Assembly: GCA_038501195.1 (NCBI GenBank) | Contig: JBBPUQ010000002.1 | Location: 2,046,001 to 2,110,000, forward strand | Direction: 5' to 3' | DNA length: 64,000 nt | Source of the DNA: Nemania diffusa | Lineage: Eukaryota > Ascomycota > Sordariomycetes > Xylariales > Xylariaceae | Part shown: positions 24,042 to 34,897 of the stretch, one piece after another | Layout of the letters: the number at the start of each line of letters is the position of its first letter | Numbering within the stretch: position 1 is the stretch's first letter | Translations under genes and position numbers: made by a program | The notes under the pieces: model-generated | Databases searched by the model: none | The model's input: the letters and a program-made list of their open reading frames with translations, nothing else | Told to the model about the DNA's origin: nothing

Positions 24042-24903
24042 AAAGCCCATACTCAGTTTTCAGTATAAAAGCAGCACAGGCTCCGAGAAGCGCGGTAACT
24101 ATGACGTTTCGTAGTAGAGGGATAAAACTGGTAGTTGTGGGAATAGAGTAAGTCTCCCACACATCCTGGCGAGGTAGGGTTGTTTGTAATGATATGATAC
24201 TCTGCAAGAAGTCCTTCTCAGCCTCGATAATGTGTTCTATTTGGGCTAGAGATAGCTGCGGATCTCCGGTTTGGAGAGCCGATAGAAAGCGCCTGTCTTG
24301 TTCTTGAAGGAACCAATCTAGCATAGCCAAGTGAACAGCTGTGTTCTCAAGAGCTATTCGCACAGTAAGTGCTTCTTTAGGATAGTTGTTCTCACGAGGT
24401 GAGATGGTTGGCCCGTTGGGATATTTATCGAGGAATTGTTGGCAAATAGATGTCCGGTTGAGATTCTACGGTTGGTTAACTGGGCAAGTCGCCTCTAGAA
24501 ACAACAGGGCCGATATGATGCATACCTCATCACTACACGAAAAGGCTAAGGTGACTAGTTCAGACTCCTTGGCGATCGCGTTGCCTTTGTCTTGACCCAG
24601 CCATTGGGTAACTCCGAATATCAAAACAAGAATTAAGCCAACTATGCCGCACAAGTTGGCGATCCTGGGGAATGTTACACTCCAAAATCGGGGTTGATTA
24701 TTAGGGAGAACAGCATTGACGGGGTTTTGTCCTGCACTGTCACTATCGGCTTGTCCCGTTCGCCCCGCTTCGCCGCTGCGGGACGCTTCGCGGCCCTGAG
24801 GCAGGCTTGTATTTTCAGAGGTGTCAGAGGGCCTCGGTATAGGAGTCGATCGCTCTGGCTGAGAAGCGACTGGCACCTGTTGCTGTGGGACAGTCTGAGC
24901 CAT
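23896..24903 (-). CDS. Orphan membrane protein
   Basis: Two exons (24526-24903, 23896-24465) give 315 aa. The intron has a good GTATGC donor and a TAG acceptor, and the join CSDE/NLNRTSICQQF is in phase 0. The first 80 residues are Gln/Ser/Arg-rich and hydrophilic. One hydrophobic segment follows (NLCGIVGLILVLIFGVTQWLG). A soluble middle with helices (LAMLDWFLQEQDRRFLSAL, SLAQIEHIIEAEKDFLQSI) precedes two C-terminal hydrophobic segments (NVIVTALLGACAAFIL and LFLLLGLYVCMIYPFL). The last hydrophobic segment is repeated (LSFLLLGLYACTIDLI) because of a 90-bp tandem duplication. I recognise no family. Repeated tail, position and lack of relatives I can name suggest a fast-evolving gene. Confidence 0.72.
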
Positions 24904-27008
24904 GTCCTAGCAGATTCCAGTCATAGAGGCTGTTGTGTTGACTTATTGCCAGTGTTGACTTATGTCAGCATTGTGGTTTTGTCTGATTAATAAATAATCA
25001 AATGATTTCTACAGAAAACGAGCGTCATCATCTTGGTATTTATTTATACCCACAGAAAAAAGGGATGCCTTGAGAGGCTATGTTGGAAAAAGTGGCTGAG
25101 CTATAGGTTACAGTGTAATACTGTACAGAATATGACCAATACGTATTGGATAACATGAGATTTGATATATTTCACGAAGTAAATAAAAGAACTACCTTAT
25201 GCCACGCCGCATTTAAGACCCGCGTTTTCATAACCCAGTAAACAAAAACTTGCATAATTTTCAATATACCTAGTATATTATAGTAATCACATAAAAACAA
25301 AGACCGTTTATTAAAAACGGAATCATGTATTATAGAACAGTCTATATAACTCGACCGACTTTTTACGACGTCGCTTACGATTGCCTCATAACCATATCGA
25401 CAGGCAATACAGTCGTCACCCTCGAAAGCCAGACTACGCTTAGTAACACTTGTAATGTTTGGCTCTTCGGCTCTTCTAGAGCAACGTGCACTGCATCGAC
25501 CAAACCACGTGTAACAAACAATACTTGCACCGACGACGCGCGCTACACTCAGAAACGTGATGCTCTACAGGTTATAGACCTCGTCTACCAGCGCACTAAG
25601 CACCCCGTTCCACACATTCGTCCAGGTAACCTTGTCGTTAAAACAGCAGACGCGATAGCATCGGGTATTCGGTAGGATACTAGAGGAGCTATGCGTGCCG
25701 TCCGTGATCTTCTCTAAGCAGGCGACGCGGTTATGCCGAACGCTCTACAAAGTAGCAAGAGAGCTGTCGTTGGACAACATCTGGTGGATCGACGATATGC
25801 TCCGAATGGCTAGGGCGTATACCTATTCTTATGCTGATTCTCCCGGTTGGGTAGCTGAGGCAGTAAGCCCCGCGCCGACGCGGCCGAAGCCCTACAGAGG
25901 TGCAACCACATACATTTCGCCACTTCTAAATCGCCTATCTATTTGTATCCTCCCTCTTTAACAAAACCTAGACAGGAATGTATGTTAAAGATGCCTTGAT
26001 ATGGAAAGAAGAATCGCCTCGCGTATCTCATGACACAAGCTGTGCTAGCGAATTCACGTAGACGTGCTTGGAATCGTGGAATTGGTCAGTGTACCGGGAC
26101 AATACCTCCCCTCGGGCGGCATGCCTTGCCAGGAGCTGCATTCACTACCCTTATCGCCTCTTGTCGGGCGTGTGACTAGGTGTCAAGAATACAATAGGTA
26201 TCGTGCTAGGTGGTGGCGGGCACATCTCAACGCAATACGACTGTGAACTGGAAAATGAAATTACGAGAAAGAGTTCTTCAATTTGTGTCAGTCTCCTCCC
26301 TTGACCTAACCTTGCAGGTTTACTCCTTCTAATCTACATTATACTTTTACAGACTCAAATATAGGCACTACCCATAGTAGACCATACTAAATAGTTTCCA
26401 ATTGAAGGGAAGTTGGATGCACTTGACTAGATTTCAATCGATCCGAGGGCGGCCCAAGCGACAAGCAGCTTCCAAGATTGGAGCGTGCCTTTACTACTAA
26501 TGAATGATGCTCGAGTGCGTAATGTTCAGCTGTAGAAGACGGTATAACAGTAGCGGTTATTAGCACTATGCTTGTTTATAAATGCGGAAGGGACAAGCGA
26601 AAGGGATTTGTAAGGTGTGGAATGGTATATTACTGGTGATCTAAAACTCTCGCGTCTCTTCTTTTTTTCTTCTTTGGCCGACATTTTGAAACGTATGTAT
26701 GCAATTGAAATTCGTCATTTTAATTTTCTTATATAATTAAAAATATTTGTGTCTTAACATGTTAAATTCATTTTACTTATGCTGCTGTTCCTCTTTGTCA
26801 CGACTAGGGTTTAAGCCTCCAAACCACTAGGACATGTCCTTCGTCGCAAAAGGGTACAAGATACCAAGATGTCAGATCTTGGCTCTCGGAGGCTTATATT
26901 AGTAGGTCGGTCGGTTGGTCGGGTCGTGGTTGTTGTGACAGCGTCACACTCTTTATTTCTAATCATGATATACCACATAGCATGTTTTTGCTTGCACTTT
27001 TTATGTCT
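24904..27008. other. AT-rich intergenic with weak ORFs only
   Basis: About 2.1 kb. A plus-strand frame at 25325-25675 (116 codons) is Thr-rich and followed in the same frame by further stop-interrupted coding-like sequence to about 25,960. It could be the remnant of a gene but matches nothing I know. The rest (26,260-26,800) is AT-rich and featureless. Confidence 0.4.
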
Positions 27009-27078
27009 TGATCTTGTAGACAATCAAGAAGAGGTGCTATTTCATCTAACTTGCTTGATGCAACATCCTCAGCCCCAG

Positions 27079-27097
27079 CCCCCCCCCCCCCCCCCCC
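27079..27097 (+). repeat. Poly-C tract (19 C)
   Basis: A run of 19 cytosines followed by TTT, six C and TTTT. In the plus frame that leads into the micro-exon gene it would read as Pro codons. Such runs are prone to length change and sequencing error. Confidence 0.9.
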
Positions 27098-27159
27098 TTT
27101 CCCCCCTTTTCTCCCTCACTATAATAATGACTGCCTGCTAATTGAAGTTCATATTGCAG

Positions 27160-28919
27160 AGACAAACAATCATGTAAGTATTTTGTCCCCCGTTGACTTT
27201 TTGTCTTTGGGTAAATGTTCACACTATATTAGACAAAAAACAACTACCAAGTACGTTTTCCTTTGTTGCAAAGCCAATCAGCTAGAAGCTGTTATAAGTA
27301 TCTAGATAAAGCGAATTAACATCTTAACAGTTCAAAGACGTACAACCATGGTATGCTTGAGACCCACACACTTCCTTGTTACATATATCTGGTTCAAGAG
27401 CTAACTGGTGGCAGCCCCGTCGCCAGCGCAGAGTAAGCATTCCAACTTTAAGAGTTGCAACACTTCTATTTTAAGAGATCAGGTTTCTATAACTGCAGCT
27501 TTAATTCTTTTTTTCAACTTGCTAACGCATAAATATATTATAGCAAAACCCTCTCAACTATGTAAGTTTGTAGTTTTGCACCTCTTTTTTTTGCACTGTT
27601 TTTTATTTAAAATTTCTTTTTTTTTACTGTTTATGCCTAGTTATTAAATCGCAGCTATCTACACATTCTTTAAACGGCTCTATACTTACAATTGTTGCAC
27701 TAGGGCCGCCGCCCTCGCCCGGCGGTTCCGCCGCCGCCGCCGCCGCCGCCGCCGCAGCAGCAGCACCAGCACCAACCAGCCCAGCACCAGCAGCGGGCCC
27801 AGCAAGCAAGTGGACATGAGCAGCACAACCAATACACCTGACACCCTGATCTCAAACCTACAAGCTTAGATCATCTCGAACCCGATTACTTCTGTAAAAA
27901 ACTGACTATATGATTAGCAAACCGCCCAACCGGGCACAGAAGCAGTATGCCTACAAATGCCTTCGAAAATTCGAAACAGAAGCTAACACACAGCCTCTAG
28001 TACGCTAGCCAACAATTGGCTGTAAGCATATCAACCTAAAAACTTTGTATAAACCACCAAATAGAACTGATTTTTACTTTGGTAGCGCCACCGCGCTCGC
28101 CTTGCCGTAAGTTAAAAATGCATCCTTTTTTACACTTACGAAAGCTTACATTTTAAATAGGCTGCCATTGTTGCAGAAAGAGTAAAAATAAACAGTAATC
28201 TCTTTTTTAAGCACAAACTAACATATACCGTTCTTATAGATAGCACAAGTAGATATCCGCGTAAGAAGCTAGTAATTACAACCTTTTATCAAAGTATAGC
28301 TAACTATTATTATAGTATCACGCGGAGCAAGCTGCCGTAAGATATTTCCGCTAAAGCTATATATACGCTTACCTGTTATACTTACACGCTGATAGATTTG
28401 GCAAAACCGTGTCAATGTAAGTTTTCTATGTTACTTATATTATACGTATAGCTAACAATGTACTTTTAGGCATAGAACCTTGACGGTGTAAGTTTGCAAT
28501 AAATTAAAAATACAGTTGTTATTATGCTAACTAGCATTGTTGCATAGTCTATTGAAGAAGCTGTTGATGTATATAAATAATCACTGATTACTCTCGGTAA
28601 AATTTCTGCTAACATAAAAAATAGCGAGAGGTTGGAGCTGCGGCTCTTCGGGTGGTAAGTATTACACCTTTACTACAAATAAACTTTTTCTAATACTTAC
28701 AATTCTAGCAGAACAACGATGCTGCTGCCGCTAATAATGGTATTAGCAAGTGAGCAAGTGTACCTTTTAATTTCTCTCAAATTACTAACAATTATAGGGG
28801 ACGGACAAGGACAAGGATGACGACGAGGATGACGACGATGAATGTAAGCACTCTTTCTATTGTAATAGCTAGAGTTTGTGCTAACGAGTGCTAATTTGAT
28901 TTAGATAAAGATTAATTGA
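27160..28919 (+). CDS. Putative micro-exon gene, one heptad per exon
   Basis: A chain of canonical splice sites (GTAAG/GTATG donors, CTAAC-like branch sites, TAG/CAG acceptors) defines tiny exons: 27160-27173, 27233-27250, 27331-27350, 27415-27432, 27544-27561, 27704-27809, 27918-27944, 28001-28021, 28086-28106, 28161-28181, 28240-28260, 28316-28336, 28396-28416, 28476-28487, 28548-28568, 28625-28654, 28709-28749, 28798-28843, 28905-28919. Joined, they stay open for about 166 codons and end at TGA 28917. Seven exons are exactly 21 nt, phase 0, and encode seven residues each (YASQQLA, RHRARLA, AAIVAER, IAQVDIR, YHAEQAA, IWQNRVN, SIEEAVD), an Ala/charged helical sequence. An Arg-run/Ser-Thr-rich segment precedes it. 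The exons from 28086 to 28654 are best supported. The 5' end, start codon and C-terminal frame are uncertain: the last exons read either Thr/Arg/Met-rich in the continuous frame, or acidic (Asp/Lys/Glu) in another. No family recognised; non-coding transcript not excluded. Confidence 0.5.
27729..27755 (+). repeat. CCG trinucleotide run
   Basis: About eight CCG units inside the 106-nt exon of the micro-exon gene, followed by a short CAG run. Depending on frame it reads as Pro, Ala or Arg, so it gives no help in choosing the frame. Confidence 0.85.
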
Positions 28920-29701
28920 TTTTTTTGGGCCTTCGGGTTCTTATTTACTATCTCGAACATCAGGCTTTCCCTTATTTGCTAACCGAGTGTGCGTGTTGTG
29001 ACTCTGTGTCTTGAAGCTAACCAAACATCGAGGTAAGAAAGTAGAAACTAAGTTGTTTGAACAGCTAACTTTTCAGGTACTTGTGTTGGCATAAGTGGCA
29101 TAGTATATGTATCTGTACTACTAGACAGTTAAGCAGCTAGTGCGCATTGGTGTTCTTTGCTTACAACTTGTACCCTGGCATACTGGGTCAATTCCGTCAC
29201 TCGTCGATATCTGCGATGCAGTTGTTGGGCCCGCGATGAGCCTCCGCAAGTGGCGACTCGGATTGAAAACCTCCCTGGGAATGAATCCGTGTGAGTACTG
29301 ACGCCTGTGCTGGAGCCGCTGTGTTCGTATGACTAATGCCTAGCGGCATGAGATAGGGGTAGCTCCGTACTTATACTCGGATGTGGGGGGTTAGACTGTT
29401 CCATATAATAATGCCCGGGCGGCATATATCTGCCACAATATCCTTTATCGGAAGGTTAGGGCTAATAGCAACGAGTATGCTATATTCGTCTAATCCCAAC
29501 AACCCCTGCGGATCCTCTAATGAATTCGAGTCCTATGCCGTATTGTCTAATAGGGGCGCAAATCCACATCGGGAGGTGTGCTTTCTCAAACTTAAAAAAT
29601 TCGATACTCCAGCATCTAGTTAGATATTTAATCGATTTATAGGTAATCGCCCTATCGCTTACTTTAGCATAAGGAGAGGTACTAGGAATAGTGGTGTTAT
29701 C
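28920..29701. other. Downstream of micro-exon gene; possible small exons
   Basis: A further intron-like unit lies at 29033-29076 (GTAAGA donor, GCTAAC branch, TTTTCAG acceptor). A coding-looking stretch at about 29,209-29,292 (GPAMSLRKWRLGLKTSLGMN in the plus strand) ends at a GTGAGT donor, but I cannot join it to another exon. No family recognised. Confidence 0.35.
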
Positions 29702-29968
29702 TTACCACGTCGCACCTCCGACATGCTCATTTTCTCCCCTTTCGGAGATCGGGGGATTGACAAATAGTTCGCCGTTAATTCCCTTTAACGTAATCTTTGC
29801 ACCATTGTTATGGTCGCCGTTTTGAAAATGCTTAAGTTCTTCGCCGATTTTACGTATGCTGTCCTTCGTGAAAACTGGAGTTCCAGCATCGTACATGACC
29901 TGGATATCCTGACAAATCGAGTTTATCCGAGAATGTGCATTGTCGTGTAGTTCATTTCGAGGTTCCAT
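29702..29968 (-). CDS. Small orphan protein, 88 aa
   Basis: A single exon starting MEPRNELHDNAHSRINS and ending HVGGATW. It is hydrophilic, with predicted helical segments (NSICQDIQVMYDAG, SIRKIGEELKHFQNG) and no signal peptide or membrane segment. I chose this Met over a further-upstream one because the upstream extension is unlike the rest. No family recognised. A small accessory gene or an exon of a larger one are both possible. Confidence 0.4.
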   Translation of the reverse strand: MEPRNELHDNAHSRINSICQDIQVMYDAGTPVFTKDSIRKIGEELKHFQNGDHNNGAKITLKGINGELFVNPPISERGENEHVGGATW

Positions 29969-30552
29969 GGTGCAGCTTGTTGAGAAAGTAAGAATAGATA
30001 TGGTGATATAATTACGAATTCCAAGGGTAAGAAAGTACACTGTATGGTTTGGTTGAAATAAGTGAGTGGCAGAGAAGCATATATACCTATTAATATACTA
30101 ATACTAAGCTAGCGTAGTTAGTATTAATATAGCAACCATTTTTTTACAAAATATTTACGCAGGTGATAGAACCAGATTAACCTAATAAGGTTAGTATGAA
30201 ATAAAAGGGTTTTTTTTATCGCTTTGCTAAGCTCTATTTTATCTGTGGCACCCTTGGTAAGCCATATTATTTCTAGTATTTAGAATTAGTATTAGCATAG
30301 ACGACCAATAGTTAGTTAGTATTAGTACAGGGTTGAATTAGTTAATCTTAATATAGCTCTATACTAAACTTAACTAACTAATTACGAACCCTGATCTGGT
30401 GTATAAAGCCGCAACGAAATCCAAAAGAAGGAAAAGGGATCGATTCCATCGCCAGGTAAGAAGACAAGGCATAGTAGTTACACTCATTCAAGTGAGTTAT
30501 CCGTTTGTCTAACCTAGGCGCAAGACGATCTGGCATGAGTCTGATAGAGACG
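29969..30552. other. AT-rich intergenic
   Basis: About 580 bp, AT-rich, with repeated TTAGTATTA/TAACTAACTAATT words around 30,090-30,390. No gene seen. Confidence 0.5.
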
Positions 30553-30735
30553 TCAAGGCGACGACTCAGGCGACGACACAGGCGTGTTGCACTCGAAGCA
30601 AACTTGATCGGAGTAATTAACTTCTCGAATTATAGGAAAAACGCACGGGTCTCCATTTAGGACATCCCAGCATTCTGCTATGAGGCGATCGTAGCTATGG
30701 CCACAATTGTAGATGGTTTCACCCTTATCACACAT
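30553..30735 (-). CDS. Small Cys/His protein, possible zinc-binding
   Basis: Sixty codons from ATG 30735. It contains the pattern YNCGHSYDRLIAEC followed by CVFPI and a CFEC pair near the end, which together could hold one or two zinc ions. Short proteins with a K/x-Y-x-CGH start and later Cys pairs are common orphans in filamentous ascomycetes, with no known role. It may be a whole gene or the first exon of a longer one. Confidence 0.5.
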   Translation of the reverse strand: MCDKGETIYNCGHSYDRLIAECWDVLNGDPCVFPIIREVNYSDQVCFECNTPVSSPESSP

Positions 30736-32016
30736 ATCTGCGACCTGTTAGCTATAAACTAATATAAATAGGAAAGGGCTAACGAGCGTTGCCGGAAGAA
30801 GAAAGAAAGCTTAGAAGGTAATCAGCTAGACATACTGGCTTGGTCGGATTTTAATTTTATTGAAAAGTCTGACGGTATTCTACCTTCAAAAGATAGGGAG
30901 TTGAGTCTGATGTGCAGTAGATGACCTGAGAAAGCTGGTTTTCTTGATAACAATGATATTACCAGATGATTGTTGATCGTAGATAGGAGGTGGATTATTT
31001 TGTTGATGCTGGGAGGAGACTGTTCGGTTACAACTTTGAAGAGAGAGGTTCCTCATTCATATACTCGTTCTGTCCCTCAAGATTGCTGCATATGCGCCTG
31101 CTTCAAGCATGGACCTCAGTCTGTTAAGCACTCCCATTCCCAGAAAAAGAAACATTGGCCCTCAACTTCCTGGCCTTGGGCAAACTGCGAATACTGGTGT
31201 AGCCTAGCATGTTGGGTTAAGCCGCAGTCTTGCTATCAATTCTTCCCAGCCTCGTGTACGTGTGACACGATGTTGTGAGAGGGACGAGCGAATCAGGAGA
31301 GTGTTTGGTGAAGCGCAGTTGCACGAGGTTGTGAGGGAGACGAGCGAACTTTGAAAGTGTTTGGTGAAGCATGGTTACACTACCCAATACAAATGAGGCA
31401 TCGCGGTACCCTTCTCAAGAGCCAGTTTCGTAGACCTCCGCGTGGCTCGACTGGTGATAAAAAAGCTCTCGGCCTGCCAGTCAGCCATATCCACTTCGTT
31501 TTAACCCTCTCAATAATATAGCCAATCAATTTTGAAGTATTATATGCATTCTCCAGGACATTATCCCTCGGCGGTTATGAACACATGGAAGCAACGCGAT
31601 AGTGATACGTTGAACCAACACAATATTAAATCGAACTTGAGCAAGGAAAACCAACAATAGTTTGTACAATTCGGTTACGCTAAGCTGTAGCTTACGCGAA
31701 ATTTAAGAAAATGGCAACTGCTGATAAAATGGCAAATACATGGTCATGACGACAATACGTGAGTCCTGTAATATGGCCAATTTTGTGACCCAAGATGTGC
31801 AGAGGGCGGCGCTTAACTAAGAACAGGGTGAGCCGAACCTAAGCAAAAGCAAATAGGGTAAAAACGAATCAACACAGTTAAAGCATATAGATCAATAATC
31901 TCCTTAAAGTAAATGTAAAAAGGAAAAAAAAAACGTTCACGGAAAAAGTCTATCAAACTAGTAAATAATACTCAGAAACCTGCTGGCCATTTACCTAACT
32001 ACATATAATCCCCGAT
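30736..32016. other. Intergenic with a short tandem duplication
   Basis: About 1.3 kb. It contains an imperfect 56-bp tandem duplication (31,266-31,379). A plus-strand frame at 30,970-31,278 is Cys/Trp-rich but has no convincing start context or relatives, so I do not call it. Confidence 0.5.
31266..31379. repeat. 56-bp imperfect tandem duplication
   Basis: Two adjacent copies begin at 31,266 (cacgatgttgtgag) and 31,322 (cacgaggttgtgag) and share gtgtttggtgaagc. Non-coding context. Confidence 0.7.
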
Positions 32017-32440
32017 TTATTCTCTGTTATCTTCAACCTCGTCATCAAACATGCTAAAACCGCTTAGTAAATAGCGGTGCGGCGAAGAATGCGAGAAGAT
32101 CGCTTCTCCATGTTCTGGAGGGAGCCCAGAGGGTGGCGGGCCGGCCCTCCTTGCTCTTGGCGGTAGCGGGCATAGCTTGCATCGGGGGCTAGCGCCGGAG
32201 GTGCACTGCTGGTAGCTGGACCCGCCGACGCAGGTGAACATGCCCTCCTCGGTGCAAGCGCCTGAGAGGCCATCGTCGATAGAGCCGCTGCCCGAGACAA
32301 GAGTTTCGGCGGACGAGGGGACAAGGCTCCGAACAACCCAACCAACCACGAACACTTGGTTTGGTCGAAGATGAGTGGGTAGGTGGGATGGCAAAGCAAC
32401 ACTGCTGGTCCGACTCGGGGCGGCTAAACTGGGCAAGGTG
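32017..32440 (-). pseudogene. Degenerate cysteine-rich carbohydrate-binding-like C-terminus
   Basis: A minus-strand frame contains GACTEEGMFTCVGGSSYQQC, close to the C-x-x-x-G-x-x-x-C-x-G-G-x-S-(F/Y)-Q-(R/Q)-C pattern of the small C-terminal module found on fungal chitin-active lytic polysaccharide monooxygenases and chitinases. No catalytic domain with its N-terminal His lies upstream. After the last Cys the expected continuation appears better in another frame, which suggests a frameshift. I therefore read it as a broken fragment. The assignment rests on one short motif. Confidence 0.35.
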
Positions 32441-34892
32441 ACAGGCGTTTCCTGACGCGCTTCGCACGGTATGTGTCAGGGCGAAGGCGAACGAAGACTT
32501 AGAAGACACTGGTATTGCTATCCAAGCACTAGCTTGGCACAAGACTATAACTTTTTCATAAATGTTTCTCTTAGATAGTCACCTAACTAATACTCACAGA
32601 CAAAACAGAAGCTCAGGTCGGTACGAGCTCGATTTGACAGTCGAGCCCAGAAATATTGCTAATGGTTCGTCAAATGTGAGTTGAACTTAGGTAGGTAGGT
32701 ATGTGAGTCATCAGGCCAACTCTGGAACGTAAAACATATCGTCAAAGGTCTCCTCTTCATCCGATTCGATTTCAAGCCAAGTCTGCGTTTCACTCTTGGC
32801 GGACTTATGTGGCTCTACCGGCTTATCGATTTCGTACACCCACACATCGACGGCGAAGGGGCGAAGGGCATCAATGTAGCGTTGCGTATTAGAATTCTGG
32901 TCATCAAACTCTTGCTGGAAATGAACCTTCATCAGGTGGCGGACAGCATCGAACTGTCGTTCATACTTTTGCCCACCCGTGCAAGAAGGGCAAGAATCGA
33001 ACGTGATGGCGGACACGACGTCACGCAGGATGCCGTTTACCTTGCGATAAGGGTCGTCACAAACCCATTGCTTCACCTTTTGAATATGAGTCATTATCCA
33101 ATGATGCTTGAGATCTTCTTCGTGTCGAAATCCCTCTGAGTCGTGGCCCCGGCAGAGAGTGCAGAAGATTGCCGTGTGATTTTGGAGGTAATGAGCTTCG
33201 AGACACCGGCGATTAGCGAATATCATTTGGCATTTGTAGTCTGCACAGCGGGCAATGCTGTCCGCGTGATGCCAGGTCCAGTAGTGTAAGGTCCAGTTCT
33301 CCGATGAGCCGGCCTCGCCCAGCTCTTCAGAGCAGTCCTGGATGGTGCACGCACGATACCTCATAGTCTCAATCTTGGGGAATGCACTTATATCTGTCAA
33401 AATACCACGAGTTACGCCATTCCATAGGACTGGGACCTCAGATCCAGTTTCGGATTCGAACATACTTTGTTCCTTGTCTTCATTTTGTTCTAGGCTCTTC
33501 TTCTTGTTCGTGACATTGGAGCTTCGATCAACTATCCCTTTTTCGGTCGATTCGACGACGCGCCGTGCATGTAGAGCAGCCTTGGGACCCGTGCTGTTTT
33601 CGTGGTCGATCCGTGATACACGAATTGGTCGCCTTGCTGGTTTGTGGAAATGGCATTTGCTTATGTGACTTTTCAGAGCACGTGCTGATTGGAAAGGGGG
33701 ATACTTGCAATCGGGAATAGTGCAGATCGCTAGCTGGGTATGAGCCATCTCGTGTTGGCGCCGTAAGTCCTCTGATGGGAAGCCTTCAGAAGCACGAGGG
33801 CAGAAGCCAAGACGACAGGTGAAAGCGGATGTTCTGAATTGGCTTTTCCATAGCTCCAACTCAGCTGAAGAGACGCCTGGATATTGGTCTTGTTGGAGAA
33901 GGAATGCAGCAGTATCTTGATAAGATATCAGCATTTCTGAGATGATATCTTTCGTCGATGATGAGGGGAGTCCTTCGAGACCCTGCACGGAATTCAGAAC
34001 ATCCATATCCACCGGGTGCTGAGGTGATATGGTCTTGCTCCCTTGAGCCTCTCGCAGTATGCTCAATTCTAGCCGCTTCAGACTTCGAGATTTAAGTGAT
34101 GCACCAACATGTTTCGCAAGGAGCGGATATTGCTCTAGGTATGCCAACCTCATATCTAATGACACATTGTCTAACAACGTGTTCTCTTCTGGGACCGAAC
34201 TCGAATATTTTTCAAGTTTGTTGACCAACGCGTTGGCTAGCTCAAGAAGGGCTTCTGAAGAATTTAACTTGCCCAAGCTAGCGCAGTTCAAGAGGTTTTC
34301 AGTCCAGAACTCGGTAGCGTACACATGTAAACCGTGAAAGCCTTTTATCATTCCCAACGCTCCGGCCTGCCTGCCTTGATTGACGAGATGCTCGAAACCA
34401 AAGAGGAGGCAAGTGATGGTGGAAATACAGTGTTCGATGACGGCCTCTTCGTAGGTAATCCGAAAGTTGTTCTTAGATGATTGGAGAAACCTGCCACTTC
34501 CGTTAGTTTTGAGATAGCCTGCGGCTCATGCACGGGCAAACGTATTCACTCTTTAACCGATAGATGTATGAAGGTCAACGAGGTATCGGGTCTCTCTTCG
34601 ACGAGGGGGCCGCAAACATCGAGGACGTAGCGAGGGACTAAGCTTGTGCGATCGTCTTTTGAAGGCCCTGATGCAAAGGTGAGCGCAGATAGAAATTCCA
34701 TACGCTTGAGCGGTCGTTTCGAGAACGCGATCCAACCAAAGATACTCCGGAGACGTTCCACAGATCGAGCATCTAGCTGGATCAGGATCTGGGTAAGAAT
34801 CTTCTGGTAACTTTAAAGCTCTGATGTTAATAGGCGCTAGACTCCCGAGTAAGATAAGCATTGGCGGCTGTACAAAAGCAACTTATAAATCA

Positions 34893-34897
34893 GATAG
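34893..34897. repeat. Target-site duplication, left copy (GATAG)
   Basis: Five bases directly before the 5' TG of the left LTR, identical to those after the right LTR. Confidence 0.92.

Noticed and set aside
25325..25675. A 116-codon plus-strand frame.
   Set aside because: No family resemblance, weak start context, and the following same-frame sequence is broken by stops; mentioned only as possible remnant.
27870..27893. An additional 24-nt exon in the micro-exon gene.
   Set aside because: It would need a 24-nt intron directly after it, which is too short for spliceosomal splicing; it is more likely part of a longer intron, although its frame is open.
27174..28904. Introner-like elements as the source of the many introns.
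   Set aside because: Apart from splice signals the introns do not resemble each other in sequence, as recent introner copies would.
30970..31278. A 102-codon Cys/Trp-rich plus-strand frame.
   Set aside because: No start context, no relatives I recognise and no splice partners.
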